DNA from: a virus
Direction: 5' to 3' (one strand)
Virus record (IMG/VR): IMGVR_UViG_3300031857_000256
Location: 1 to 53,498 of that record
DNA length: 53,498 nucleotides
Part shown: piece by piece, positions 1 to 7,053 of the stretch
Layout: every line of letters starts with the position of its first letter
How positions within the stretch are numbered: position 1 is the first letter of the stretch
Notes under the pieces: model-generated
What the model was told of the DNA's origin: nothing
What the model saw: the letters and a program-made list of their open reading frames with translations, nothing else
Databases searched by the model: none
Position numbers and translations under genes: made by a program

Positions 1-1
1 A

Positions 2-337
2 ACAAATTTTCAAATCAATTGGAACGATGAGAGCGGTTCAGCGATTGATTTGAGTGGTTACCACGCTAGAATGCAAATTAGACCAGGTGTTGAATCATCT
101 GAAGTCTTTCTTTCACTTTCATCATCTCTAAAGTCCGATAATACGGGAATCAATTTAAGTGGTTCTAATTTTATAACTCCATTGGCAAGTGGTTCTATTG
201 GAGTGTATATATCTGCAGCATCTTCATCAGTATTAAATTTTGGTGAAGCATTTTACGATTTAGAATTGGTAAAAGGTAATGAAGTTACAAGATTATTAGA
301 AGGTAAGGTTAAGTTATCTAAAAACGTAACTCGATAG
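2..337 (+). CDS. Small tail-associated structural protein, 5' end missing
   Basis: The reading frame is already open at the first full codon of the window and runs 111 residues to a TAG, so the true start lies upstream. A TTG at position 50 is internal and should not be taken as the start. The visible part has a tryptophan-containing strand, then DLSGYHARMQIR, and near the end YDLELV followed by RLLEGKVKLS and a terminal TR. This layout (polar strand, 'DL-GY-A-MQIR', 'YDLEL...RLLEG') is one I know from small beta-rich proteins encoded just upstream of collagen-like tail fibres in phages and prophages. The next gene, one base downstream, is such a fibre, which supports a tail or fibre-attachment role. 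The exact function is unknown. Confidence 0.7.
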   Translation, partial: TNFQINWNDESGSAIDLSGYHARMQIRPGVESSEVFLSLSSSLKSDNTGINLSGSNFITPLASGSIGVYISAASSSVLNFGEAFYDLELVKGNEVTRLLEGKVKLSKNVTR

Positions 338-338
338 G

Positions 339-2969
339 ATGTCAGTACAAATAAGCAAAGATATAACAACTGTCCAAGTTGAAATCCCAAAAACCAATGT
401 AGCGGTAGAAAATGCCGTTACGAATATTAATGTCCAAACATCTCAACCTCTAGTAACAATATCACAAGCGGGTGTAAGTGGTAAGGATGGAACATCTGGA
501 ACATCTGGTACTTTTGGAAATGTATTGAGTAGTTCACTTAAAATTTCCGGTTCAATTATTCCAAATGTAGCTGATGGAGATTTAACATCTTCGTTTAGTT
601 TGGGTTCTGCTACAAATGCGTGGAAAGACCTTTGGATTTCTAAGGGTACAATTTATTTTATTGGAGATAATAATGAATCTGCATCTATTTCTATAAATGC
701 AGACAATCAAATTGTAATATCTGATATTAATCTTGCAGGCTCATTAACTGCATCTTTAAGAGAAGGATACATTTGGGTTGGTGGACCTGGTAACAAAAAT
801 ATTGCAATACCAACTTCTTCTTTAGTAACTGGTGGTACTGGAGCAGGATTTCCATATGAAGGTGAAGCACAAATTACAGGTTCACTAATTGTAACAGGTT
901 CAATATTTTTAAATGGAGTTAATATAGCAGGTGGTGGAATTGGTACAAACGGCACATCTGGAACAAGCGGATTAACTATAACAGGTAGTGCTGGTTCGGA
1001 TGGTACAAGCGGAACGTCTGGATTAACTATAACAGGTAGTGCTGGTACATCGGGTATTGACGGTACAAGCGGAACGTCTGGATTAACTATAACAGGTAGC
1101 GCAGGTTCGCATGGTACATCCGGAACTTCTGGAATTTCAGTATTGGTAGATAGTGGTTCATTTGCAACAATTGGTTCAAATTCATTTAATGGTAACCAAA
1201 CCATAACGGGCTCTCTTATTCAAGGATTAGAGGGGAATATAGCAACAGGAGAAAACTCACATGCTGAAGGAAGTATTACTAAAGCAATAGGAAACTACTC
1301 ACATGCTGAAGGAGATAATACTCAAGCAAAAGGAGATTACTCACACGCTGAAGGTCAAGAAACAATAGCATCAGGCTCATACTCACATGCAGAGGGGTAT
1401 CAAACAATAGCATTAGCCAATCATCAACACGTACAGGGACAATATAACGCTGTATCATCTGTACCTTCCGCTTTTATTGTAGGTAATGGAACTGATGATA
1501 TTAATAGAAGTAATCTTATACACGCCGCTGGAAATGAAGTGGAGATAACCGGTTCATTAAACATAAATGGTTCATTTACTTCATCATTAGCAGAAGGTTA
1601 TGTTTGGGTGGGTGGAATAAACGATATAACTCATTTAGTAGCAACATCTTCATTTGCAATAACTGGTTCAAACACATTTATAGGTAATCAAACTATAAGT
1701 GGTTCAGTTTATTTACAAAATGGTGAATCAATATTGTCTGCTGATAAATTTGATTCGCCTGCTGGAGATTTAACTTTGAGAGCAGGAGATAGTGTAACTA
1801 GTGATGCAGGAGATTTGACCGTAAGAGCGGGAGATACAGTAACAGGAATTGGTGGTAATCTCATAATATCAGCAGGAGATACTACAACAGGTAATGCTGG
1901 TACACTTAATATAAGTAGTGGTGAAACTATAACGGGAAATGGTGGAAACTTTACAATTAACGCAGGTCAGACTATATCTGGAGACGGTGGTGATGTAAGT
2001 ATAAATGCGGGTCAAACTGTAACTGGTGCAGGTGGTGCTGTAAGTATAAAAGCAGGTGATACAGTAACTGGTGCCGGTGGTCATATAATCTTAACAACCG
2101 GAGATTCTGTTAATGGTAATCCGGGTGATATAACATTAAGAATCGTAAGTGCATCAGTAAACAAAGATTGGGTATTTGGTAGTGCTAGTGTAATATTTCC
2201 TGATGGAACAACACAATTAACCGCATTTACCGGAATCCCACAGGGAACGGTATCATCATCACAACAAATAACTGATTTTGGGTTTGTATCATCATCAACC
2301 GCAGATACAACTGCATTAAATAATTTTACTAGTTCTATAATAGCGGAAATAAACGGTATTGAAGTATATACGGCATCATTAAAAGCAACCACATTGATAA
2401 GTGGAGCTGCACAAATTACAGCATTAGGATTTGGAGCAGGTGGTGGAGATGTAACAGCACTCAATACATATACTGGTTCTCAAAGTGCAATTACAAATAT
2501 AATATTACAAACAACTGCATCTTTAAAAACTTATACATCATCAATTAGTGGAATTACTAATGCCATAATGGCTTACACCGCATCATTAAAAGCAACAACT
2601 TTAATATCTTCATCTGGACAAATTTCTGGATTTGCAACACTAACTGCAAATACATTTGTTGGAAATCAAATAATAACAGGTTCTTTAATTGTAAGTTCAA
2701 CTGCAGTAAGTGATGCAACTTTATTGACAAGTAGTTCTAATCTTATTTTAAACTCTGGAAGTAATTTATACATTAATAATGGTGGTTTGGCTCAAATAAG
2801 TGGTTCACTAAATGTAACTGGGTCAGCAACTATAAATGATATTTTAATACTTACACCAAGAACAACAAATCCAACAAATCCAATTTCTGGTAGTTTTATT
2901 GTTAGTTCTAGTGGAGATACAATTAAACCATTCTTTTGGGATGGTAATGATTGGCAAGCACTTTATTAA
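339..2969 (+). CDS. Modular tail fibre protein (collagen-like, SHAEG and solenoid repeats), 876 aa
   Basis: The ATG lies one base after the upstream stop, so the two genes are translationally coupled. The N-terminus is a short beta region running into GKDGTSGTSGT, the usual anchor-then-collagen start of phage fibres. Around residues 205-265 are three near-identical units joining GTSGTSG to LTITGSAG. Residues 307-370 hold four 14-residue SHAEG repeats ending in HVQGQYN and then AFIVGNGT, a beta-roll arrangement like YadA-type heads and the region before Peptidase_G2-type fibre tips. Residues 476-595 hold eight exact 15-residue repeats of the form GG-x-hydrophobic-x-AG-x-TxTG, probably a beta-solenoid. 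ITGS/SGS spacer motifs recur throughout and are shared with the giant fibres downstream. The C-terminus ends FFWDGNDWQALY. It is probably a trimeric virion fibre; no enzymatic domain is visible. Confidence 0.8.
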   Translation: MSVQISKDITTVQVEIPKTNVAVENAVTNINVQTSQPLVTISQAGVSGKDGTSGTSGTFGNVLSSSLKISGSIIPNVADGDLTSSFSLGSATNAWKDLWISKGTIYFIGDNNESASISINADNQIVISDINLAGSLTASLREGYIWVGGPGNKNIAIPTSSLVTGGTGAGFPYEGEAQITGSLIVTGSIFLNGVNIAGGGIGTNGTSGTSGLTITGSAGSDGTSGTSGLTITGSAGTSGIDGTSGTSGLTITGSAGSHGTSGTSGISVLVDSGSFATIGSNSFNGNQTITGSLIQGLEGNIATGENSHAEGSITKAIGNYSHAEGDNTQAKGDYSHAEGQETIASGSYSHAEGYQTIALANHQHVQGQYNAVSSVPSAFIVGNGTDDINRSNLIHAAGNEVEITGSLNINGSFTSSLAEGYVWVGGINDITHLVATSSFAITGSNTFIGNQTISGSVYLQNGESILSADKFDSPAGDLTLRAGDSVTSDAGDLTVRAGDTVTGIGGNLIISAGDTTTGNAGTLNISSGETITGNGGNFTINAGQTISGDGGDVSINAGQTVTGAGGAVSIKAGDTVTGAGGHIILTTGDSVNGNPGDITLRIVSASVNKDWVFGSASVIFPDGTTQLTAFTGIPQGTVSSSQQITDFGFVSSSTADTTALNNFTSSIIAEINGIEVYTASLKATTLISGAAQITALGFGAGGGDVTALNTYTGSQSAITNIILQTTASLKTYTSSISGITNAIMAYTASLKATTLISSSGQISGFATLTANTFVGNQIITGSLIVSSTAVSDATLLTSSSNLILNSGSNLYINNGGLAQISGSLNVTGSATINDILILTPRTTNPTNPISGSFIVSSSGDTIKPFFWDGNDWQALY
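949..1134 (+). repeat. Tandem GTSGTSG-LTITGSAG coding repeat, about three units
   Basis: Three successive units of roughly 54-63 bp encode a collagen-like GTSGTSG segment followed by LTITGSAG. The copies are nearly identical at DNA level, with a 9-bp insertion (an extra G-x-x triplet) in the second, consistent with recent slippage or recombination. Confidence 0.8.
1257..1448 (+). repeat. SHAEG beta-roll repeats, four 42-bp units
   Basis: Four 14-residue units start with SHAEG and carry a small residue-glycine step in the middle; a fifth partial unit reads HVQGQYN. This is the pattern of left-handed beta-roll adhesin heads. The DNA has diverged between copies although the protein motif is kept. 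Confidence 0.8.
1764..2123 (+). repeat. Eight 45-bp units encoding a 15-residue beta-solenoid repeat
   Basis: Eight units of exactly 45 bp encode G-[DNAH]-x-x-[hydrophobic]-x-[AST]-G-x-[TS]-[VIT]-x-x-x-x, and a ninth starts at 2124. The constant 15-residue period with glycine turns fits a right- or left-handed beta-solenoid in a fibre shaft. Confidence 0.8.
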
Positions 2970-2971
2970 TT

Positions 2972-3547
2972 ATGGCAATAGAATTTACAAACGGATACCA
3001 AATTATTTCAAATACACCATTTTATTCTAATATTGATAATTACATAATAAATGGTGTAAGGCAGGCATCTACCGGAGAATTATTTAGAAGTAATATAACT
3101 CCCAGTAGAAGAATGACAGTCACACAAACTATTACATTTACAGGATTTAGAATGGTCAGAATACCAAATGATAACTGGAATCAATTATCAACAGTTGCTT
3201 TTTATTCACCAAATGTTTCTTTAGCAGTTGTAGGTGGTAGTGGAGGAACAATTGATGGTGGGGTTTCATCTAAAAGTTTTGAGACTAAATCAGTTACAAA
3301 CCGTCCAAATGTAACGGCTCAAAGAGCAAATCAGACTTGGCAATATGATATAAACATCATTAGAGCGGTAAACAATTCCGTAACTACCCTAACACCTGGC
3401 GAATACAGCTTAACAGTATTGGGAAAAAGTGGGATTGGAAATTTGACAATAGCAACCCTAACAAATTCTTTATTTCCAATTGATACCACTAAAAAGATAT
3501 ATCCATCCTCAAATGTATCAACACACTTTGTAATTGAAGTGTTTTAG
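2972..3547 (+). CDS. Hypothetical beta-rich structural protein, 191 aa
   Basis: The start chosen is the ATG at 2972, two bases after the stop of the preceding fibre. An in-frame TTG at 2951 would add seven residues inside the fibre gene and is less likely. The protein begins MAIEFTNGYQI and is rich in Thr, Asn, Ser and Val, with predicted beta strands and no cysteine, signal peptide or membrane segment. A glycine-rich turn (VVGGSGGTIDGG) occurs near the middle. I do not recognise the family. Its place directly after a fibre gene and before the neck cassette suggests a virion component, possibly a fibre tip or fibre-associated protein. It is followed by a 70-bp gap with a candidate promoter, so it probably ends a transcription unit. 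Confidence 0.7.
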   Translation: MAIEFTNGYQIISNTPFYSNIDNYIINGVRQASTGELFRSNITPSRRMTVTQTITFTGFRMVRIPNDNWNQLSTVAFYSPNVSLAVVGGSGGTIDGGVSSKSFETKSVTNRPNVTAQRANQTWQYDINIIRAVNNSVTTLTPGEYSLTVLGKSGIGNLTIATLTNSLFPIDTTKKIYPSSNVSTHFVIEVF

Positions 3548-3585
3548 GGATATATCTCTCAAATAACTAATCTTCCCTTTTCTAA

Positions 3586-3593
3586 TATTTATA
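3586..3593 (+). promoter_or_regulatory. Candidate late promoter octamer TATTTATA upstream of the neck cassette
   Basis: The octamer TATTTATA, preceded by AA, lies 24 bp before the ATG at 3618 in a 70-bp intergenic gap. The same octamer recurs in most other intergenic gaps of the window. It is the exact reverse complement of the T4 late -10 sequence TATAAATA, so its orientation needs testing. Confidence 0.5.
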
Positions 3594-3617
3594 AGTAACC
3601 TAAAATATATACTTATA

Positions 3618-4784
3618 ATGGCATTAGAAACTTTAATATATCCTGGTTCATCTTCGTTCTTTCCGGGACAAACTCCTTTTGGAATATATGATAACGATTA
3701 TGAGTTCCAAGAAGAAGCTCCAAAAGTGGCACTTTGGTGTGCTAGAAGATTGGGGTATCCTATTCAAAACATTGAACTTTTAGATGAAAATTTTTACGCT
3801 TGTTTAGAAGAAGCAGTATCAGAATACGGTGCGCAAGTAAATCAATTCAATATTCGTAATAATTTAGATGTTTTGAGAGGAAAAACAAAATCTACAAATC
3901 TTTCTAATAAATTAGTTCAAGGTTCAAATCTTCCAACATTAATTGGTATTTCGGATGCATATGGAACTTTAGCTGGTGTGGGTGGTAATACTGATATCAA
4001 AAAAGGATATGTAGAATTACAAGCCGGACAACAAGAATATGATTTAGATACACTATGGGGAGCTGTTTCTGAAAGTGGAAAACGTATAGAAATTGTAAAA
4101 GTATTCCATGAACCAGTACCTGCAATTAATAGATTCTTTGACCCTTATTCAGTAAGTGGACAGGGTACGTTAAACTTAATTGATGAATTTGGATTTGGTT
4201 CATTCTCACCGGCGGCACAATTTATATTGATGCCGATATTTGAGGATATGTTAAGAATTCAAGCTATTGAGTTTAATGACCAATTTAGAAAATCTGCATT
4301 TACGTTTAATATTGTAAATGGTAAGATTAGAGTATTTCCAAGACCAACATCTCAACATATAAATCTTTACGGAAAATTATATTTTGATTATTTTGTAAAA
4401 GACGATTTTACTGAAAATTCTACAAATATAACACCAAATGTAATTTCTGATTATTCGGATATCCCGTATGATTTTATGGAATTTGGTGGCATTAATGATG
4501 TTGGTAAACAGTGGATTAGAAAATATACTTTAGCATTGGTAAAGGAACTATTAGGAGCGGTTAGAGAAAAATATTCTCAAATTCCAATTCCTGGTTCTGA
4601 AATTAGTTTAGATGGTGCAGCGCTTAGAGCAGAAGCAACAACGGAAAAAGAATCACTTATGACACAATTAAGAGAAACTTTGGAAGAATTGGGAAGAACT
4701 AAACAATTTGAAAACCGAAATACGGAAGCTACTGCTCATCAAGAAATGTTACGAAAAGTTCCACTAGCAATTTATATAGGTTAA
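3618..4784 (+). CDS. Putative neck protein (T4 gp13-like), 388 aa
   Basis: First gene of a tightly packed cassette; the next gene starts four bases after its stop. The N-terminal part has an acidic/hydrophobic helix region containing CARRLGYPIQNIELLDEN followed by a conserved-looking EEAVSEYG. This resembles the 'RLG-P---hEL-D-Q------AL--Y' opening of neck/adaptor proteins I associate with T4-like marine phages. The middle is beta-rich with PRPTS and LYGKLYFDYFVKDDF, and the C-terminal 100 residues are helical and charged (LMTQLRETLEELGRT). Position immediately before a gp14-like and a gp15-like gene matches T4 order 13-14-15, and this is the main argument. It would sit at the head-tail junction. 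T4 gp13 is about 309 residues, so this version is longer. Another type of head-completion protein is possible. Confidence 0.55.
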   Translation: MALETLIYPGSSSFFPGQTPFGIYDNDYEFQEEAPKVALWCARRLGYPIQNIELLDENFYACLEEAVSEYGAQVNQFNIRNNLDVLRGKTKSTNLSNKLVQGSNLPTLIGISDAYGTLAGVGGNTDIKKGYVELQAGQQEYDLDTLWGAVSESGKRIEIVKVFHEPVPAINRFFDPYSVSGQGTLNLIDEFGFGSFSPAAQFILMPIFEDMLRIQAIEFNDQFRKSAFTFNIVNGKIRVFPRPTSQHINLYGKLYFDYFVKDDFTENSTNITPNVISDYSDIPYDFMEFGGINDVGKQWIRKYTLALVKELLGAVREKYSQIPIPGSEISLDGAALRAEATTEKESLMTQLRETLEELGRTKQFENRNTEATAHQEMLRKVPLAIYIG

Positions 4785-4788
4785 TATT

Positions 4789-5256
4789 ATGGCAAGATTT
4801 GCACTATCAAGAGATATAAAATTCTTTGAAGGTATATCCAGAGAATTAGTAGATGTGGTTATAGAAACCGCAGTTGTTCTTTACAAATTAATTGTAGAAG
4901 AAAGTAAGACTAATTTGTATGGAGAATCTTTAAATAAAACATATTATCAAGGTGTTGAATGTAGTGCGATAATTCAAAGAGATGAAACAACTGCAAATTA
5001 TGAAGGATTTGGTGTAGATGCAAATCAAAACGTACAATTTCGTTTTAATCGTTTTACACTTAAAGATAAAGATTTTTATCCAGAAGTTGGTGATATTATT
5101 TTTCATAATGAAGCATATTTTGAAATAGATAATGTAACGGAAGACCAATTAGTAGGTGGCAGAATTGAAACTGGAGATGGAGAAAAATTCTCTATCGTAT
5201 GTTCTACATTTATGACTAGAAGAAGTAGCATACAAACTGAAATGAGAATTGTATAA
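4789..5256 (+). CDS. Putative neck/head-closure protein (T4 gp14-like), 155 aa
   Basis: A small protein between the gp13-like and gp15-like genes. Its N-terminal helix includes VVIETAVVLYKLI, followed by a beta-rich half with FYPEVGDIIFHNEAYFEID, a pattern typical of gp14/head-closure proteins in T4-like phages, where a beta-barrel forms the collar under the portal. It is shorter than T4 gp14 (256 residues), so peripheral elements may be missing. The stop overlaps the start of the next gene as TAATG (5254-5258), a sign of coupled translation. The family assignment rests on the central motif and synteny rather than full-length similarity. Confidence 0.6.
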   Translation: MARFALSRDIKFFEGISRELVDVVIETAVVLYKLIVEESKTNLYGESLNKTYYQGVECSAIIQRDETTANYEGFGVDANQNVQFRFNRFTLKDKDFYPEVGDIIFHNEAYFEIDNVTEDQLVGGRIETGDGEKFSIVCSTFMTRRSSIQTEMRIV

Positions 5257-6317
5257 TGGAAAGAAAAGAAACAAATAGGGCCAAACATTTATCAATAGAT
5301 AAAGAATTTCAGAAAGGTGTCAAAATTATTGATGTCGATACTGCTATTGCCGATTATATGTCTAAAGTTATTATTCCTGATTTGGAAGAAAATGGTAATT
5401 TAGTTAAAGTTCCATTAATCTATGGAAACGCCGAAAGATGGACAAGTTCAAGACAACAAGGTTATTTAAGAGATGAAAGGGGAAAGGTTCAAATTCCTTT
5501 GGTAATGTTTAAAAGAAATAGCATTGAAAAGGATGAAAGTTTACCGCATTTTAGAGAAGTAATTACACGTCCATTTGCAAAAAAATATTCTCAAAAAAAT
5601 AGATATGATAGATTTAGCATAATGACTGGAGCTAAACCTACATACGAATTTTATAATATAGCAATTCCTGCATATGTTACCGTTGTATATGAAGTGGTAA
5701 TTTGGACTTCATTTACCGAACATATGAATAAGATAATTGAACAATTTCAAAATGAAAGTGAAAAATATTGGGGAAATGTAGATGGGTTTAAATTTAGGTC
5801 AATAATTAATTCTTTTGAAACTTCTCAAGATTTAGTAGGAGCTTCAGAAAGATTAATTAGAACCACTTTTAATGTAAATGTTAGTGCATATCTTTTACCT
5901 GACCAGGTTAATGAAAAACCAACAATTAGTAAATCATTTTCAGCAAAAAGAGTTGTATTCGGTATTGAAACTGACCTCTCTGGAGACCTGTTCACCGGTG
6001 CAAATCTTTATAATGAATATGCAGATGTTATTAATTTTGTAGCTATAAGAGGTTCTCAAATGGCAAGTTATGTAAGTCCAACTTCTGTTAAATTAACAAA
6101 TGTTAGAAAACCACTTCTTCCATCCGAACTTATTGGTGTATTTGATACCGATAACTGGTTTAGAATATATATAAATGGCGATTTTATATCACCTTCGTTT
6201 TATACATATACATTTAGTGGTGGTACAAATGAGATAGTATTTAATTTTGTAAATTTAAATTTTTCTTTGGATGTAGATGATGAAATCGCTATAACTGGTA
6301 AATTCCAAGAACTATGA
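5256..6317 (+). CDS. 15: Tail sheath stabiliser / tail completion protein (T4 gp15-like) with extra C-terminal module, 353 aa
   Basis: Residues 1-240 match the layout of T4 gp15, the hexameric cap that ends the tail tube and sheath and binds the neck. There is KVPLIYGNAERW where T4 has RVPITYASKEHF, and later YEVVIWTSFTEHMNKIIEQF where T4 has YELSIFTRYEDDMFQIVEQI, then a segment with aromatic-rich strands. T4 gp15 has 272 residues; this protein carries about 80 more at the C-terminus, containing RIYINGDFISPSFY and ending DEIAITGKFQEL. That tail resembles most of each of the two small proteins encoded next. The start overlaps the upstream stop (TAATG) and the stop overlaps the next start (ATGA), so the cassette is translationally coupled. 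Confidence 0.8.
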   Translation: MERKETNRAKHLSIDKEFQKGVKIIDVDTAIADYMSKVIIPDLEENGNLVKVPLIYGNAERWTSSRQQGYLRDERGKVQIPLVMFKRNSIEKDESLPHFREVITRPFAKKYSQKNRYDRFSIMTGAKPTYEFYNIAIPAYVTVVYEVVIWTSFTEHMNKIIEQFQNESEKYWGNVDGFKFRSIINSFETSQDLVGASERLIRTTFNVNVSAYLLPDQVNEKPTISKSFSAKRVVFGIETDLSGDLFTGANLYNEYADVINFVAIRGSQMASYVSPTSVKLTNVRKPLLPSELIGVFDTDNWFRIYINGDFISPSFYTYTFSGGTNEIVFNFVNLNFSLDVDDEIAITGKFQEL

Positions 6318-6670
6318 ATATACTAGATTTAAAAAATATAATGAAAGAAGTAAATGAGCCAAATGAATTTGTATTAGAAGTTCATGACTTGTTACATCCA
6401 TACTATTGGATTTTCAAAAAAGATAATTTAAGAATAAAAACATTATATAAGACTTTGGAAAAATTTAGAAAACCCACTGCAAGATTTGATGTTTTTATAA
6501 ATGGATTATTTATATCTGAAAATGATTATGAATATGAGAATATATCAAATACATTTTATTTAAAATTTAAAAAAGAAAGATTTCCTGAATTTGACCGCTT
6601 TGGTAATCCATATGAAATCGAAGTTACTGATGAAATAAAAATAAATGGAGATATAGAAATTTATAGATAA
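6314..6670 (+). CDS. Small structural protein with 'ING-IS' beta module, 118 aa
   Basis: Starts within the ATGA overlap with the gp15-like gene and ends in a TAATG overlap with the next, so it belongs to the same coupled unit. The first 55 residues are helical and charged. From about residue 56 it has DVFINGLFISENDYEYE, a strand with FYLKF, and then DEIKINGDIEIY, the same pattern as the extra C-terminal module of the gp15-like protein. This kind of short beta module ('INGxxIS...Y...D-I-I-G') is frequent in phage neck, baseplate and fibre proteins. I infer a neck or collar accessory, possibly an attachment point for the fibres encoded downstream. The family is not recognised. Confidence 0.7.
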   Translation: MNILDLKNIMKEVNEPNEFVLEVHDLLHPYYWIFKKDNLRIKTLYKTLEKFRKPTARFDVFINGLFISENDYEYENISNTFYLKFKKERFPEFDRFGNPYEIEVTDEIKINGDIEIYR

Positions 6671-7053
6671 TGGCGAGAAAATTACCAAATATAAATAGAG
6701 GAAACGATTTATTAAAAAGACAAAGATTGGAATTTAAAGATTTTGTGCTTAGAGTAAATACGGATACTTTTATTTATTCATATATACCGGACACACTTGA
6801 AGTAGTTGAAAATCTTTATTTTATACTAACATTACTAAATAAAAAATTTGTTTTTGATATTTTAGAAGTAGATGATGTTAGAGATTACATTGATGTATAT
6901 TTATTTGGAGTAAAACAACCACAAAGCAGATACAATGTAGAAGTTAGTGGAAATAATATAATTGTTACATTTGTTGCAGATGTTACTCGTTTACCAAATG
7001 AAGTACCTGCATCGGCATTTGAAATTAAAGGGAAAATAGTAGAAATAGTATAA
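6670..7053 (+). CDS. Small structural protein related to the preceding gene, 127 aa
   Basis: Begins at a TAATG overlap and ends at another TAATG overlap with giant fibre gene 1. The N-terminal half contains a charged helix and strands (RVNTDTFIYSYIPDTLEVV). The C-terminal half has DVYLFGVKQPQSRYNVEVSG, a strand with IIVTF, then FEIKGKIVEIV, which lines up with the ING-IS module of the preceding protein and of the gp15-like C-terminus, though more diverged. Tandem duplication of this module next to its gp15-like carrier is the simplest explanation. Because its stop is coupled to the first giant fibre, it may be the adaptor linking that fibre to the collar; this is inference only. Confidence 0.7.
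   Translation: MARKLPNINRGNDLLKRQRLEFKDFVLRVNTDTFIYSYIPDTLEVVENLYFILTLLNKKFVFDILEVDDVRDYIDVYLFGVKQPQSRYNVEVSGNNIIVTFVADVTRLPNEVPASAFEIKGKIVEIV

Noticed and set aside
3546-3581. AGGGA (3546-3550) and TCCCT (3574-3578) as a terminator after the 2972 gene
   Set aside because: Only a 5-bp stem with a 23-base loop and four T; too weak to call.
6507-6514. TATTTATA inside coding sequence (also at 37624-37631)
   Set aside because: Occasional copies within AT-rich genes are expected by chance; these lie mid-gene without a nearby start codon, so they are not listed as promoter elements.
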